A DNA stretch of 64,000 nucleotides from Hydrogenophaga sp. SL48. GTDB taxonomy: Bacteria; Pseudomonadota; Gammaproteobacteria; Burkholderiales; Burkholderiaceae_C. The DNA lies in NCBI RefSeq assembly GCF_021729865.1, contig NZ_CP063400.1:3224001-3288000 (forward strand), in the 5' to 3' direction. Positions 20,780 to 28,873 of the stretch are shown here, piece by piece (the first letter of the stretch is position 1; each line of letters opens with the position of its first letter). The position numbers and the translations under genes are program-made. The notes under the pieces were generated by a model. It worked only from the letters and a program-made list of their open reading frames with translations, was not told where the DNA came from and searched no databases.

Positions 20780-21955
20780 GGAAGGTCTGCAAAACCGCGG
20801 CGCCGTGGGCCGATGTGAGACAGTGACGTCATGAAGCAAATGAGCCTGGGCGAGAGCGGATTCGAGCGCAAGACCAAGAGAACGCGCAAGCGCGAGTTCC
20901 TCGACGAGATGAACCTGGTAGTGCCGTGGACCGAGCTGGTGTCGCTGATTGCACAGCATGCACCAACGCCTGGCGCCAAGGGTGGTCGTCCGCCGTTTGC
21001 CGTGCGAACCATGCTTCGCATTCACTTCCTGCAGCAGTGGTTCAACCTGTCCGACCCGGCGATGGAGGAGGCGCTGTACGACACGCCCATGTTTCGAGAG
21101 TTTGCGGGGCTGGACCAGGGTGAGGAGAACTTGCCTGACGAGAGCACCATCCTGCGCTTTCGCCATCTGCTCGAACAACACAACTTGAGCCTGCAATTGC
21201 TTGCCACGGTCAACGCCACCCTGGCCGACAAAGGCCTGCTGCTCAAGAGCGGTACGGTCGTCGACGCCACGCTCATTGCCGCCCCCAGCTCGACCAAGAA
21301 CAACAGCGGCGAACGCGACCCCGAGATGCATCAGACCAAGAAGGGCAACCAGTGGCACTTCGGGATGAAAGCGCATATTGGGGTCGATGCCGAATCGGGC
21401 CTGGTGCACACCGTCAAGGCCACAGCGGCCAACGCGCACGACATCACCCAGGCCAGCGAACTGCTGCACGGCGACGAAACCGATGTCTTTGCCGACTCTG
21501 GCTACCGGGGCGTTCACAAGCGCGATGAGGTGATCAAGGACCATCCCGAGGTCCACTGGTACGTGGCCATGATGCCCAGCCATCGCAAGGCGCTGGACAA
21601 GGAAACGCCCATGGGCTCGATCATGGAAGCGCTGGAGAAAACCAAGGCGCGCATCCGAGCCAAGGTCGAACACCCGTTCCGGGTGATCAAGCGCCAGTTC
21701 GGATATGTGAAGGTGCGCTACCGGGGATTGGCCAAGAACACGGCGCAGCTGCACACCCTGTTTGCGTTGTCCAACATCTGGATGGTGCGCCGAACGCTTT
21801 TGAAGGAGACCCGAGGATGAGTGCGTCCGAATGCGGCCAACGGCCACGAATCAGGGCGAAATCGGCCAACAAAGCGCCCTCGTGAGCCTGAAATCGCCAT
21901 CATTTGAAATTGCATGCATCACCTCGCGCCGTAGCGGGTGTTGTGCAGACCTTCC
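20780..21955 (+). mobile_element. IS5-family insertion sequence, copy 1
   Basis: 1,176 bp bounded by inverted repeats GGAAGGTCTGC (20780-20790) and GCAGACCTTCC (21945-21955). It is flanked by a 4-bp target duplication CTAG (20776-20779 and 21956-21959). CTAG fits the YTAR target preference of IS5-group elements. One transposase gene. It appears identical to copy 2, which lies exactly 2,549 bp downstream. Confidence 0.95.
20831..21820 (+). CDS. IS5-family DDE transposase, copy 1
   Basis: 329-residue transposase that cuts and joins the element's ends. Catalytic residues can be assigned: Asp in VVDATLIAAP, Asp in FADSGYRG and Glu in KARIRAKVEHPFRVIKRQFG, the IS5 Y-(2)-R-(3)-E-(6)-K-like signature region. 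The N-terminal part (RTMLRIHFLQQWFNLSDPAMEEALYD) is the IS5 N-terminal domain. The frame is intact and there is no frameshift, so it is probably active. It starts 51 bp inside the left end. Confidence 0.96.
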   Translation: MKQMSLGESGFERKTKRTRKREFLDEMNLVVPWTELVSLIAQHAPTPGAKGGRPPFAVRTMLRIHFLQQWFNLSDPAMEEALYDTPMFREFAGLDQGEENLPDESTILRFRHLLEQHNLSLQLLATVNATLADKGLLLKSGTVVDATLIAAPSSTKNNSGERDPEMHQTKKGNQWHFGMKAHIGVDAESGLVHTVKATAANAHDITQASELLHGDETDVFADSGYRGVHKRDEVIKDHPEVHWYVAMMPSHRKALDKETPMGSIMEALEKTKARIRAKVEHPFRVIKRQFGYVKVRYRGLAKNTAQLHTLFALSNIWMVRRTLLKETRG

Positions 21956-21985
21956 CTAGCAGGCTAGAGAACAGGGCTATTACTG

Positions 21986-23038
21986 TCAGTGCCACGGATT
22001 GACGGACTTCACGTCGAAGGTCCTTATGGGCGCGTGAAATTTGTTCGCATTTTTATTGATATGCTCTCGGTCAGAGTCCGAATAAACCCCAATATAAATG
22101 CTCCACAGCTTAGGAGGATTCTTGTGTTGGGCATGATGCGCCTTGTTTAGCGCTTCGATTAAGTGATCATCATATTCGCCGAATCCAAAACCATAGGTGA
22201 CTAGCGATCCATCAATTTCACAAAGTCGCTCATAGCAAAACGTCAAGTAGCGATTGTGCATTATGAGATCAAGCTTATCTTGTGCGTTTCCGGCAGTAAC
22301 AAATATTGGATAGTGACCAGAATCAAGTCGCTTCCCGACATTCTCGAGTAAATATCCTTCGCTGGAGTATTTCTCTTTAACAATTTCAGTCCTTGAGTCA
22401 AAGATTGGCAAGGTCCCATGCAAGTGGTGCACATTTTGGCTTGAGCGATTTGGTCCCCATATCAGCTCGGAATACTCCGGTTCCTCGGTCCTGTTAGCTA
22501 CTTCAGCGGGGTTCAGTAGTTCCTTTCCAAAACCATCGCTTGCCCCTTCAATTTCAGCTCGCATCAGTACCCAGTACAGGAGCAAGTCATAGTTTGTACT
22601 GAAGATTTGCCCTCCTTTTCCTAGAAATGCATTCAAGAATGTTGCACATCTATTTATTGAGCCATCCTCAATCTTAAACACATGTTCAGGATGAAGTTCC
22701 TTAATTGCGCTCAATAAGTTGAGCTTTAATTTCGCGTGCGCCTCGGCTACCTTATCTTGAAGTTTTTTTTCTGCGTCTAGAGCCTTGAGAAGCAGGGAAA
22801 ATGTTGATAGTTGCTCCATTATTAGCTCAAAATTTTTCGTCTTCAGCGCTTCGAATAGGATTGATACGATTGGATCGCCCGCCTTTTCTACGAAATTGGC
22901 TAAGGCGTTATATGAAAAAATTTTGTAATCATAAGCCATGCTAAAGCCATTGCCTGTTAGCAGGTGAATTGGACGCCTCTTGCCTTCCAACTCTTTCATC
23001 ATTTCATCGAAGTTGTCGTAGTGTTTGATCTGAGTCAT
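21986..23038 (-). CDS. SIR2-like (DUF4917-type) protein, candidate NAD-dependent defence effector
   Basis: 350-residue protein with the residue pattern of a divergent SIR2 NAD-binding domain. It has GNG (residues 30-31 region, HLLTGNGFSMAYDY), STNYDLLLYW (147-156, with the Asn-Asp pair), HHLHGTL (204-210) and GFGFGEYDDH (283-292). No zinc-binding Cys quartet is seen, so it is not a classical deacetylase. SIR2-like domains in bacterial immunity usually hydrolyse NAD. The family label DUF4917 is from memory. The DNA is visibly AT-rich against its neighbours and the gene lies between two identical IS5 copies, so it was probably acquired. ATG at 23038 (GGGAT 6 nt upstream) is preferred; an in-frame GTG lies at 23062. 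No partner gene is adjacent. Confidence 0.72.
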   Translation of the reverse strand: MTQIKHYDNFDEMMKELEGKRRPIHLLTGNGFSMAYDYKIFSYNALANFVEKAGDPIVSILFEALKTKNFELIMEQLSTFSLLLKALDAEKKLQDKVAEAHAKLKLNLLSAIKELHPEHVFKIEDGSINRCATFLNAFLGKGGQIFSTNYDLLLYWVLMRAEIEGASDGFGKELLNPAEVANRTEEPEYSELIWGPNRSSQNVHHLHGTLPIFDSRTEIVKEKYSSEGYLLENVGKRLDSGHYPIFVTAGNAQDKLDLIMHNRYLTFCYERLCEIDGSLVTYGFGFGEYDDHLIEALNKAHHAQHKNPPKLWSIYIGVYSDSDREHINKNANKFHAPIRTFDVKSVNPWH

Positions 23039-23328
23039 GGGTTTATCCCGTTTGGGTAACACAGGAGGTCATAGTTACAAGGTCAGAGAAGATCATACGT
23101 ACCACTCGTCGTCCCGACCATTCCCCAGTCGTGGTAGACAGGTGAAAAGCACACCAAAGAAGACTGCTATGGGAGGTCGTGATCCTTTGAATGCCCATGT
23201 GTAGTGATGTGCATGCCGGTCCACTCTCAATCGCATGGGGATCAGGTCTCAATACTGTTCGGTTAAGAAAAAATTACTTAATAAAATTAATAGCCTACGG
23301 AAACTTTTGGGATCGAAAATCAGGCTAA
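23039..23328. other. AT-rich intergenic region between SIR2-like gene and IS copy 2
   Basis: 290 bp with no convincing gene. A 69-codon minus-strand frame (23043-23252) ends 4 bp before the SIR2-like ATG, but its composition is not protein-like. The stretch at 23265-23300 is very AT-rich (TTACTTAATAAAATTAATAG) and is the likely promoter zone for the SIR2-like gene. IS copy 2 begins 30 bp beyond it. Confidence 0.5.
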
Positions 23329-24504
23329 GGAAGGTCTGCAAAACCGCGGCGCCGTGGGCCGATGTGAGACAGTGACGTCATGAAGCAAATGAGCCTGGGC
23401 GAGAGCGGATTCGAGCGCAAGACCAAGAGAACGCGCAAGCGCGAGTTCCTCGACGAGATGAACCTGGTAGTGCCGTGGACCGAGCTGGTGTCGCTGATTG
23501 CACAGCATGCACCAACGCCTGGCGCCAAGGGTGGTCGTCCGCCGTTTGCCGTGCGAACCATGCTTCGCATTCACTTCCTGCAGCAGTGGTTCAACCTGTC
23601 CGACCCGGCGATGGAGGAGGCGCTGTACGACACGCCCATGTTTCGAGAGTTTGCGGGGCTGGACCAGGGTGAGGAGAACTTGCCTGACGAGAGCACCATC
23701 CTGCGCTTTCGCCATCTGCTCGAACAACACAACTTGAGCCTGCAATTGCTTGCCACGGTCAACGCCACCCTGGCCGACAAAGGCCTGCTGCTCAAGAGCG
23801 GTACGGTCGTCGACGCCACGCTCATTGCCGCCCCCAGCTCGACCAAGAACAACAGCGGCGAACGCGACCCCGAGATGCATCAGACCAAGAAGGGCAACCA
23901 GTGGCACTTCGGGATGAAAGCGCATATTGGGGTCGATGCCGAATCGGGCCTGGTGCACACCGTCAAGGCCACAGCGGCCAACGCGCACGACATCACCCAG
24001 GCCAGCGAACTGCTGCACGGCGACGAAACCGATGTCTTTGCCGACTCTGGCTACCGGGGCGTTCACAAGCGCGATGAGGTGATCAAGGACCATCCCGAGG
24101 TCCACTGGTACGTGGCCATGATGCCCAGCCATCGCAAGGCGCTGGACAAGGAAACGCCCATGGGCTCGATCATGGAAGCGCTGGAGAAAACCAAGGCGCG
24201 CATCCGAGCCAAGGTCGAACACCCGTTCCGGGTGATCAAGCGCCAGTTCGGATATGTGAAGGTGCGCTACCGGGGATTGGCCAAGAACACGGCGCAGCTG
24301 CACACCCTGTTTGCGTTGTCCAACATCTGGATGGTGCGCCGAACGCTTTTGAAGGAGACCCGAGGATGAGTGCGTCCGAATGCGGCCAACGGCCACGAAT
24401 CAGGGCGAAATCGGCCAACAAAGCGCCCTCGTGAGCCTGAAATCGCCATCATTTGAAATTGCATGCATCACCTCGCGCCGTAGCGGGTGTTGTGCAGACC
24501 TTCC
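23329..24504 (+). mobile_element. IS5-family insertion sequence, copy 2
   Basis: 1,176 bp with the same ends as copy 1 (GGAAGGTCTGC at 23329, GCAGACCTTCC ending at 24504) but its own 4-bp target duplication, CTAA (23325-23328 and 24505-24508). Same orientation as copy 1. Separate, intact duplications show that the two copies inserted independently, although together they could mobilise the 1.37-kb segment between them. Confidence 0.95.
23380..24369 (+). CDS. IS5-family DDE transposase, copy 2
   Basis: 329 residues, the same protein as the transposase at 20831-21820. All six reading frames of the two regions give the same translations, so the DNA is essentially identical and the duplication is recent. 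The DDE residues are intact (VVDATLI, FADSGYRG, KVEHPFRVIKR). Confidence 0.96.
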   Translation: MKQMSLGESGFERKTKRTRKREFLDEMNLVVPWTELVSLIAQHAPTPGAKGGRPPFAVRTMLRIHFLQQWFNLSDPAMEEALYDTPMFREFAGLDQGEENLPDESTILRFRHLLEQHNLSLQLLATVNATLADKGLLLKSGTVVDATLIAAPSSTKNNSGERDPEMHQTKKGNQWHFGMKAHIGVDAESGLVHTVKATAANAHDITQASELLHGDETDVFADSGYRGVHKRDEVIKDHPEVHWYVAMMPSHRKALDKETPMGSIMEALEKTKARIRAKVEHPFRVIKRQFGYVKVRYRGLAKNTAQLHTLFALSNIWMVRRTLLKETRG

Positions 24505-24508
24505 CTAA

Positions 24509-24914
24509 ACGAGCAGTATTGGGTCAGGCCTTGCCTTTTGCCTGCAAGCGCTAATCCGGAAATTTGCGCGCGTGCGCCCATTTCGTATGCCATGTAGGGC
24601 GCCTGACATGATATTGCTGCCGCTGTACGCAAAAGCCTGACAGCCCGATGGTTCGGGCCAGCTTCGAAGCGGCGTCGGATGTAGATGGACCATGGCCTCC
24701 CTCTGGTCTAGAACGTTATTGATTGTTGTCCGTTCGAGCGGCCATTCTGCAACGTCTTGTCACAAGTTGGCAACCACCTTCCGCATCCTGAACTGCTGAT
24801 AACCCGCGGCGAGCACGTGGGCAGTCGCCCAACCCTGCGATCACCGTTCTAACGTTTTGGTGGAAAAAATTCCGTTTTCTATCAAAATAGCGCTCCCCCT
24901 ATCCAAACACCACC
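24509..24914. other. Intergenic region upstream of the Fic gene
   Basis: About 400 bp without a recognisable gene. A 62-codon minus-strand frame (24505-24693) has no protein-like features. The last 60 bp (24850-24900) are AT-rich (GGTGGAAAAAATTCCGTTTTC, then TATCAAAATAGCG) and likely hold the fic promoter. No clear repeat or terminator is seen. Confidence 0.4.
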
Positions 24915-26486
24915 ATGGCCGACACCTTCCTCGGTTTTCAACGCCTGGCCCAAGTCCACGGCATCCGCCTGGTGCAGCCCCTGTTCAGCCGCAGCCGCCT
25001 GGGGGCGGTGCGCCAGCGCGAGGTGGCGGATGGCCACGAGGTACTCACCTGGCCGGCCCAGTACCAGCCGGCCGACAGCTTTCGCGGGCACTTCGAGTTC
25101 GGGCTGAAGTACGAGCGGCTGCACTTCGAGTTCTTCTCTCGCCTGTTTGCCGCGCTGGACCCGGCCGAGGTGGCGGCCTGGGTGCGGGAAGAGCCCACCG
25201 GCCGCTACGCGCGCCGCACCGCCTTCATGTATGAGTGGTTCACCGGGCGGCGGCTGGATGTGCCCGACACGGCGGCCAACATGGGCTATGTGGACGCCAT
25301 CGACGGTGGGCAGTACCTGACAGCGTCTCGACCCGAGCGGGTGCGGCGCTGGCGCGTCAACAACAACCTGCCCGGCCCGCCCGAGTTCTGCCCGCTGGTG
25401 GTGCTGGGGCCCGAGGCCGAGCGTGGCTGGCTGTACGACGTGGGGGCCGGCGTGCAACGGCTGGACGACACCTATGGCCCGGAGCTGCTGCTGCGCAGCG
25501 CGGCCTGGCTGACGTTCAAGGAGTCGCGTGCGAGCTTCGCCGTGGAGCACGAGGCGGACCAGGATCACAAGGTGCGCCGCTTTGCCGCCGCGATCACTGA
25601 ATTCAGCGGCCGGCTGGACGACCCCATGTCGCCCGAGCACCTGCTGGGCCTGCAGAAGGCGGTGTTGGGGCCGCACGCGCTGCGGGTGGGCATCCGCCAG
25701 TCGCCGGTGTTTGTGGGGCAGAGCAGCTTGCGCGCGCAGCTGGTGCACTACATCGCGCCGGGCGAAGACCGGGTGCCGGGCATGCTCGACGCGCTGCGGC
25801 TGTATGAGCGGCGCACGCGGGGTGCGAACAGCGTGGCCCGCGCGGCGGCGGTGTCATTCGCCTTTGTGTACCTGCACCCGCTGGCCGACGGCAACGGTCG
25901 GGTGCACCGGTTTCTGGTCAACCACCTGCTGGCGGCAGACAAGGTGGTGCCGCCCAACATCGTGGTACCGGTGTCGGCCACCATCGCAGGCTCGGCCAAA
26001 GGCCGGGCGCAGTACGACGAGGTGCTGGAGGTGGTGTCCCGGCCGTTCATGCGGGCCTATGCCGACGGCTACCGCTTCGGGGCGCACCGGGTGTGCGCCG
26101 ATGGGGTGGAGACGAACTTCGAGTTCCTGCAGGCCGACGACGCGCAGCACGTCTGGCGCTACCTCGATCTGACGGCCCATGCGCGCTACCTGAGCGAGCT
26201 GCTGCGCCAGACGGTGGAACACGAGATGGCGGAGGAGGCCCTGCTGCTGCGCCAGCACGACGCCGCGCGCGCCGCCATCAAGCGCTGGGTGGAGATGCCG
26301 GACGCGGATGCCGACCGCATCATCCGGTCGCTGCACCAAAGCCAATGGGTGGTCAGCGGCACGCTGCGACAGGAGCTGCCGGCGATTTTTGAGGAAGGCG
26401 GCGCCTTCTACGCTGTGCACGAGCGGCTGGTGGCGGCCGTGCGCGCGGCGTTTGACGACGGCGCGGGGACCACGCCGGCCCGGTGA
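24915..26486 (+). CDS. Fic-domain protein (putative AMPylase)
   Basis: 523-residue protein. Fic enzymes usually transfer AMP to Ser, Thr or Tyr of target proteins. The core motif HPLADGNGRVHR (residues 321-332) matches HxFx(D/E)GNGRxxR, with Leu at the usual Phe position. A sequence resembling the N-terminal inhibitory helix is present at residues 204-213 (SRASFAVEHE), matching (S/T)xxxE but with His instead of the usual Gly or Asn. About 200 residues of unassigned sequence precede it. A helical C-terminal region, possibly winged-helix (IIRSLHQSQWVVSGTLRQELPAIFEEGG), follows. No antitoxin gene is adjacent. It lies next to IS copy 2 and DUF72 remnants. Confidence 0.88.
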   Translation: MADTFLGFQRLAQVHGIRLVQPLFSRSRLGAVRQREVADGHEVLTWPAQYQPADSFRGHFEFGLKYERLHFEFFSRLFAALDPAEVAAWVREEPTGRYARRTAFMYEWFTGRRLDVPDTAANMGYVDAIDGGQYLTASRPERVRRWRVNNNLPGPPEFCPLVVLGPEAERGWLYDVGAGVQRLDDTYGPELLLRSAAWLTFKESRASFAVEHEADQDHKVRRFAAAITEFSGRLDDPMSPEHLLGLQKAVLGPHALRVGIRQSPVFVGQSSLRAQLVHYIAPGEDRVPGMLDALRLYERRTRGANSVARAAAVSFAFVYLHPLADGNGRVHRFLVNHLLAADKVVPPNIVVPVSATIAGSAKGRAQYDEVLEVVSRPFMRAYADGYRFGAHRVCADGVETNFEFLQADDAQHVWRYLDLTAHARYLSELLRQTVEHEMAEEALLLRQHDAARAAIKRWVEMPDADADRIIRSLHQSQWVVSGTLRQELPAIFEEGGAFYAVHERLVAAVRAAFDDGAGTTPAR

Positions 26487-26506
26487 GCGGCGAGCCAGGA
26501 CACCCC

Positions 26507-26698
26507 ATGCAGGACGACCTGTTCGGCGCGCCGCCCGCGCCGCCGCCGGCAAAACCAAAGCAGCCTGCTGCCGCACCCGAAGCGGCCGAAGACGACACCA
26601 CGCCCACCACTCCACGCCGCCGTCCAGCCAAGTCCTCCCCCTGCTCCCGGACGACGCCACCCTGGCGCTGCTGACGGACGCGCTGGCGGCTCTCAATA
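26507..26698 (+). pseudogene. DUF72 gene remnant A (5' fragment, frameshifted)
   Basis: Begins MQDDLFGAPPAPPPAKPKQP, nearly the same as the start of the intact DUF72 gene at 44075 (MQHDLFGAPPAPLPPPATAP). After PRRRP the frame is lost and reaches a stop at 26674. The +1 neighbour frame continues the homology as VLPLLPDDATLALLTDALAALNI, aligning with VWPLAHGGATRALAAHLNPRI of the intact protein. Homology ends at about 26698, exactly where the convergent AraC gene ends. So it holds only about the first 56 residues and is dead. Confidence 0.7.
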
Positions 26699-27580
26699 TC
26701 AAAGCAACATCCTTTGCCGGCGCCGAAATTCGGCGGGTGAATCGTCCGCCTCGCGCCTGAAGAACTTGCTGAAATTGGTGGGCTCGTCGAATCCCAGCTT
26801 GTCGGCGATGGCGGCGGCGGACAGGTCCGTGTGCACCAGAAGGCGCTTGGCTTCCAGCGCGATCCGCCCGGCGATGAAGGCTTTGGCCGTCGCGCCGGTG
26901 GACGCGGCCACGGCCCGGGCCAGGCTCTTTTCGGTGCAGCCCAGGTGGCCGGCATAGTTCCCTACCTGATGCCACTGCGTGAAGCGCTCTTCCACCAAGC
27001 GCTGGAACCGCGAGAAGCGTTGGGCTGCAGGGGTGGCCAGTGGCTGCTGGGTCTGCGTTCTGCCTTGCAGAATGCTCAGCCGTGTCAGCAGCGCATGGAG
27101 CTGATGGCGCAGCAGGGCATGCACGTCTTCCTTCGGTGCGTTGATCAGCGCGTCCTCACGCATCTGCTGAACCAGCCCGGTCACGACCGCCATGTCCGGG
27201 CTGCTCAGCACCATGTGTTCGGGCAGCCTCTCCACATCGGGGGCGAGTTGGGGCCCGTGTGAGGTGGTTGCAACGGGCACGACAAATTCGGGGCGGAACA
27301 ACACGTTCCAGCCATCCCAGTCTTGGTGCGGCCCGTAGTTGTGGGCCTGTCCGGCTCGCAGCACGAGCAGCGACCCCGGCCCGCAGGGGATCGACTGGAA
27401 GTCGACCATCTGGGCGCACTGGCCCTGTGTGACGCCCACCAGCGCGTGGAACTCGTACCGGTGCGTGGTCCGCAGCTGCTCCTTGGCCCGATCCCTCAGG
27501 TCGGCCACCGAAAAAACCTCCAGGTCCAGCGGGTGGCTCTCTTGCGGCCGATAGCCCAGGCGCTGAATGGCCGGGTTCAC
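26699..27580 (-). CDS. AraC-family transcriptional regulator with cupin sensor
   Basis: 293 residues. An N-terminal cupin half (TTHRYEFHALVGVTQGQCAQMVDFQSIPCGPGSLLVLRAGQAHNYG) precedes a C-terminal AraC HTH (YAGHLGCTEKSLARAVAASTGATAKAFIAGRIALEAKRLLVHTDLSAAAIADKLGFDEPTNFSKFFRREADDSPAEFRR). This is the YbfI/RhaS-like one-component layout. The start is a GTG at 27580 with only a weak GGGAC site. It is divergent from the SnoaL-like gene across a 225-bp gap, so that gene is the most likely target. Confidence 0.88.
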   Translation of the reverse strand: MNPAIQRLGYRPQESHPLDLEVFSVADLRDRAKEQLRTTHRYEFHALVGVTQGQCAQMVDFQSIPCGPGSLLVLRAGQAHNYGPHQDWDGWNVLFRPEFVVPVATTSHGPQLAPDVERLPEHMVLSSPDMAVVTGLVQQMREDALINAPKEDVHALLRHQLHALLTRLSILQGRTQTQQPLATPAAQRFSRFQRLVEERFTQWHQVGNYAGHLGCTEKSLARAVAASTGATAKAFIAGRIALEAKRLLVHTDLSAAAIADKLGFDEPTNFSKFFRREADDSPAEFRRRQRMLL

Positions 27581-27805
27581 CGGGGACCGTCCCGACGCGG
27601 GCGGTGCTGCATGGAGTCTCCATCAGGGGTGGGTTCAACAATGTCCAGAAAGTATCACAACTTGTCGAGAAATCACCGTTTCATTGGGCTTCCGTTGTCC
27701 AACAATCACCCTCCGTTGACGTTCTGGAAGAACCAAGCATGGACCGCTTGGAGACACCGGGAACGGACACGCCAACCACACCATCCTCCAACAAGGAACC
27801 GCACC

Positions 27806-28195
27806 ATGAGCAACATCGACATCGCCAAGACCTACATCAAAGCCATTCAAACCGGCGACCAGGCCACGCTGGGCCAACTCATTTCGCCCGACGTGATCTG
27901 GCACCAGCCGGGCAACCACCAGTTCTCGGGCACACACCGCGGCATGGCCGCCGTGGGCCCGATGCTGGGCAAGATGATGGAAGTCTCCAAGGGCACGTTC
28001 GCGATCACCCGCGCCGATCACTTCATGGCCACTGGCGACTGGGTGGCCATCACCATCGAGTTCGCGGGCGAGGCCAACGGCGTCCAGCTCAGGCAGCCGG
28101 GCGTGGACCTCGTTCGTGTTGAAGGCGGCAAGATCGTTGAAGTGCGGCTGTTCTCCAGCGACCAGCCACAGGAAGACGCCTTCTGGGGGCAGTGA
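27806..28195 (+). CDS. SnoaL-like / NTF2-fold protein
   Basis: 129 residues forming one NTF2-like cone fold: IDIAKTYIKAIQTGDQATLGQLISPDVIWHQPG, FSGTHRGMAAVGPMLGKM and VEGGKIVEVRLFSSDQP. Members are small isomerases, hydrolases or ligand binders; the ketosteroid-isomerase-like ester-binding face is typical, but the substrate cannot be told. AAGGA lies 8 nt before the ATG. It is followed 24 bp later by the convergent isochorismatase-like gene. Confidence 0.85.
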   Translation: MSNIDIAKTYIKAIQTGDQATLGQLISPDVIWHQPGNHQFSGTHRGMAAVGPMLGKMMEVSKGTFAITRADHFMATGDWVAITIEFAGEANGVQLRQPGVDLVRVEGGKIVEVRLFSSDQPQEDAFWGQ

Positions 28196-28219
28196 CCCGC
28201 GGCCGGATGGCCGTGGCGC

Positions 28220-28768
28220 TCAAGACGCCAGGTACGCGTCCGTGGTCACGATCGCGGCGTAGGCGAAACCCAGTGCGGACATCTGCGCGGCGTGCACCTG
28301 GGCCGCGGGCACGGTCTGGCCCAGAAACTCCAGATCGCGCGTGGCGCAGGCATCGTGCACGACGGTCGTCTTGTAGCCGAGGTCAGACGCCGCACGGGTG
28401 GTCGCATCGATGCACATGTGGCTCATGGCACCCGTGATGACGGTTTCCTCGATGCCGTGTTCATCCAGCAGCGCCTTCAGCCCGGTCTTGAGGAACGCGT
28501 TGGGGTGGTTTTTCACGATGACGGTTTCGCCCTCTTGCGGGGCCACCGCCGGAATGATCTGAACGCCATCGCTGCCCTGAACGAAGAACGGGACATCGGG
28601 ACTGGCGGATTCGTGGCGAACATGGACGATCAGGTCGCCCTTGGCCCGGGCGCCGGCGACGACACGGGCAGCGTTGGAGACGGCCTGCTCGATGCCGACC
28701 AAGGCCAGTTTGCCGGTGGAAAGATATTCGTTCTGGAGATCGACAACGACGACGGCGCGTTTGCTCAT
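28220..28768 (-). CDS. Isochorismatase-family cysteine hydrolase
   Basis: 182-residue cysteine hydrolase. The catalytic triad is visible: Asp10 in VVVDLQNEY, Lys86 in IVKNHPNAF and Cys119 in [17 protein letters not shown]. The family splits C-N or C-O bonds of amides such as nicotinamide, ureidoacrylate and N-carbamoyl compounds, or of isochorismate. The exact substrate is unknown. It is divergent from the GlxA-like regulator (103-bp gap), a common pairing in which the regulator controls the hydrolase. Confidence 0.9.
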   Translation of the reverse strand: MSKRAVVVVDLQNEYLSTGKLALVGIEQAVSNAARVVAGARAKGDLIVHVRHESASPDVPFFVQGSDGVQIIPAVAPQEGETVIVKNHPNAFLKTGLKALLDEHGIEETVITGAMSHMCIDATTRAASDLGYKTTVVHDACATRDLEFLGQTVPAAQVHAAQMSALGFAYAAIVTTDAYLAS

Positions 28769-28844
28769 GGGTGGTTCCTGGTGGTGTTGGGGGGACGGAA
28801 CCCTGATTGTTCGGTGGCCAAGACACGCCGACGAGTGTCGCCAT

Positions 28845-28873
28845 CGACATATTCGTGTCCAATACCGACATAT
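28845..28873. promoter_or_regulatory. Candidate operator: two CGACATAT direct repeats
   Basis: CGACATAT occurs at 28845-28852 and 28866-28873, a 21-bp period (two helical turns) typical of AraC-type sites. The second copy covers the start codon of the GlxA-like gene, which would suit autorepression. No experimental support. Confidence 0.35.

Noticed and set aside
23043..23252. 69-codon frame just upstream of the SIR2-like gene (possible partner or antitoxin)
   Set aside because: No ribosome site, no protein-like pattern, and Ser/Thr/Arg composition typical of random AT-balanced DNA. Position 4 bp before the SIR2-like ATG is noted but not enough.
20776..24508. Classical composite transposon
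   Set aside because: Each IS has its own distinct 4-bp target duplication, so the two inserted separately; only potential joint mobility remains.
24505..24693. 62-codon minus-strand frame beside IS copy 2
   Set aside because: No recognisable motif or ribosome site; partly made of the IS target duplication.
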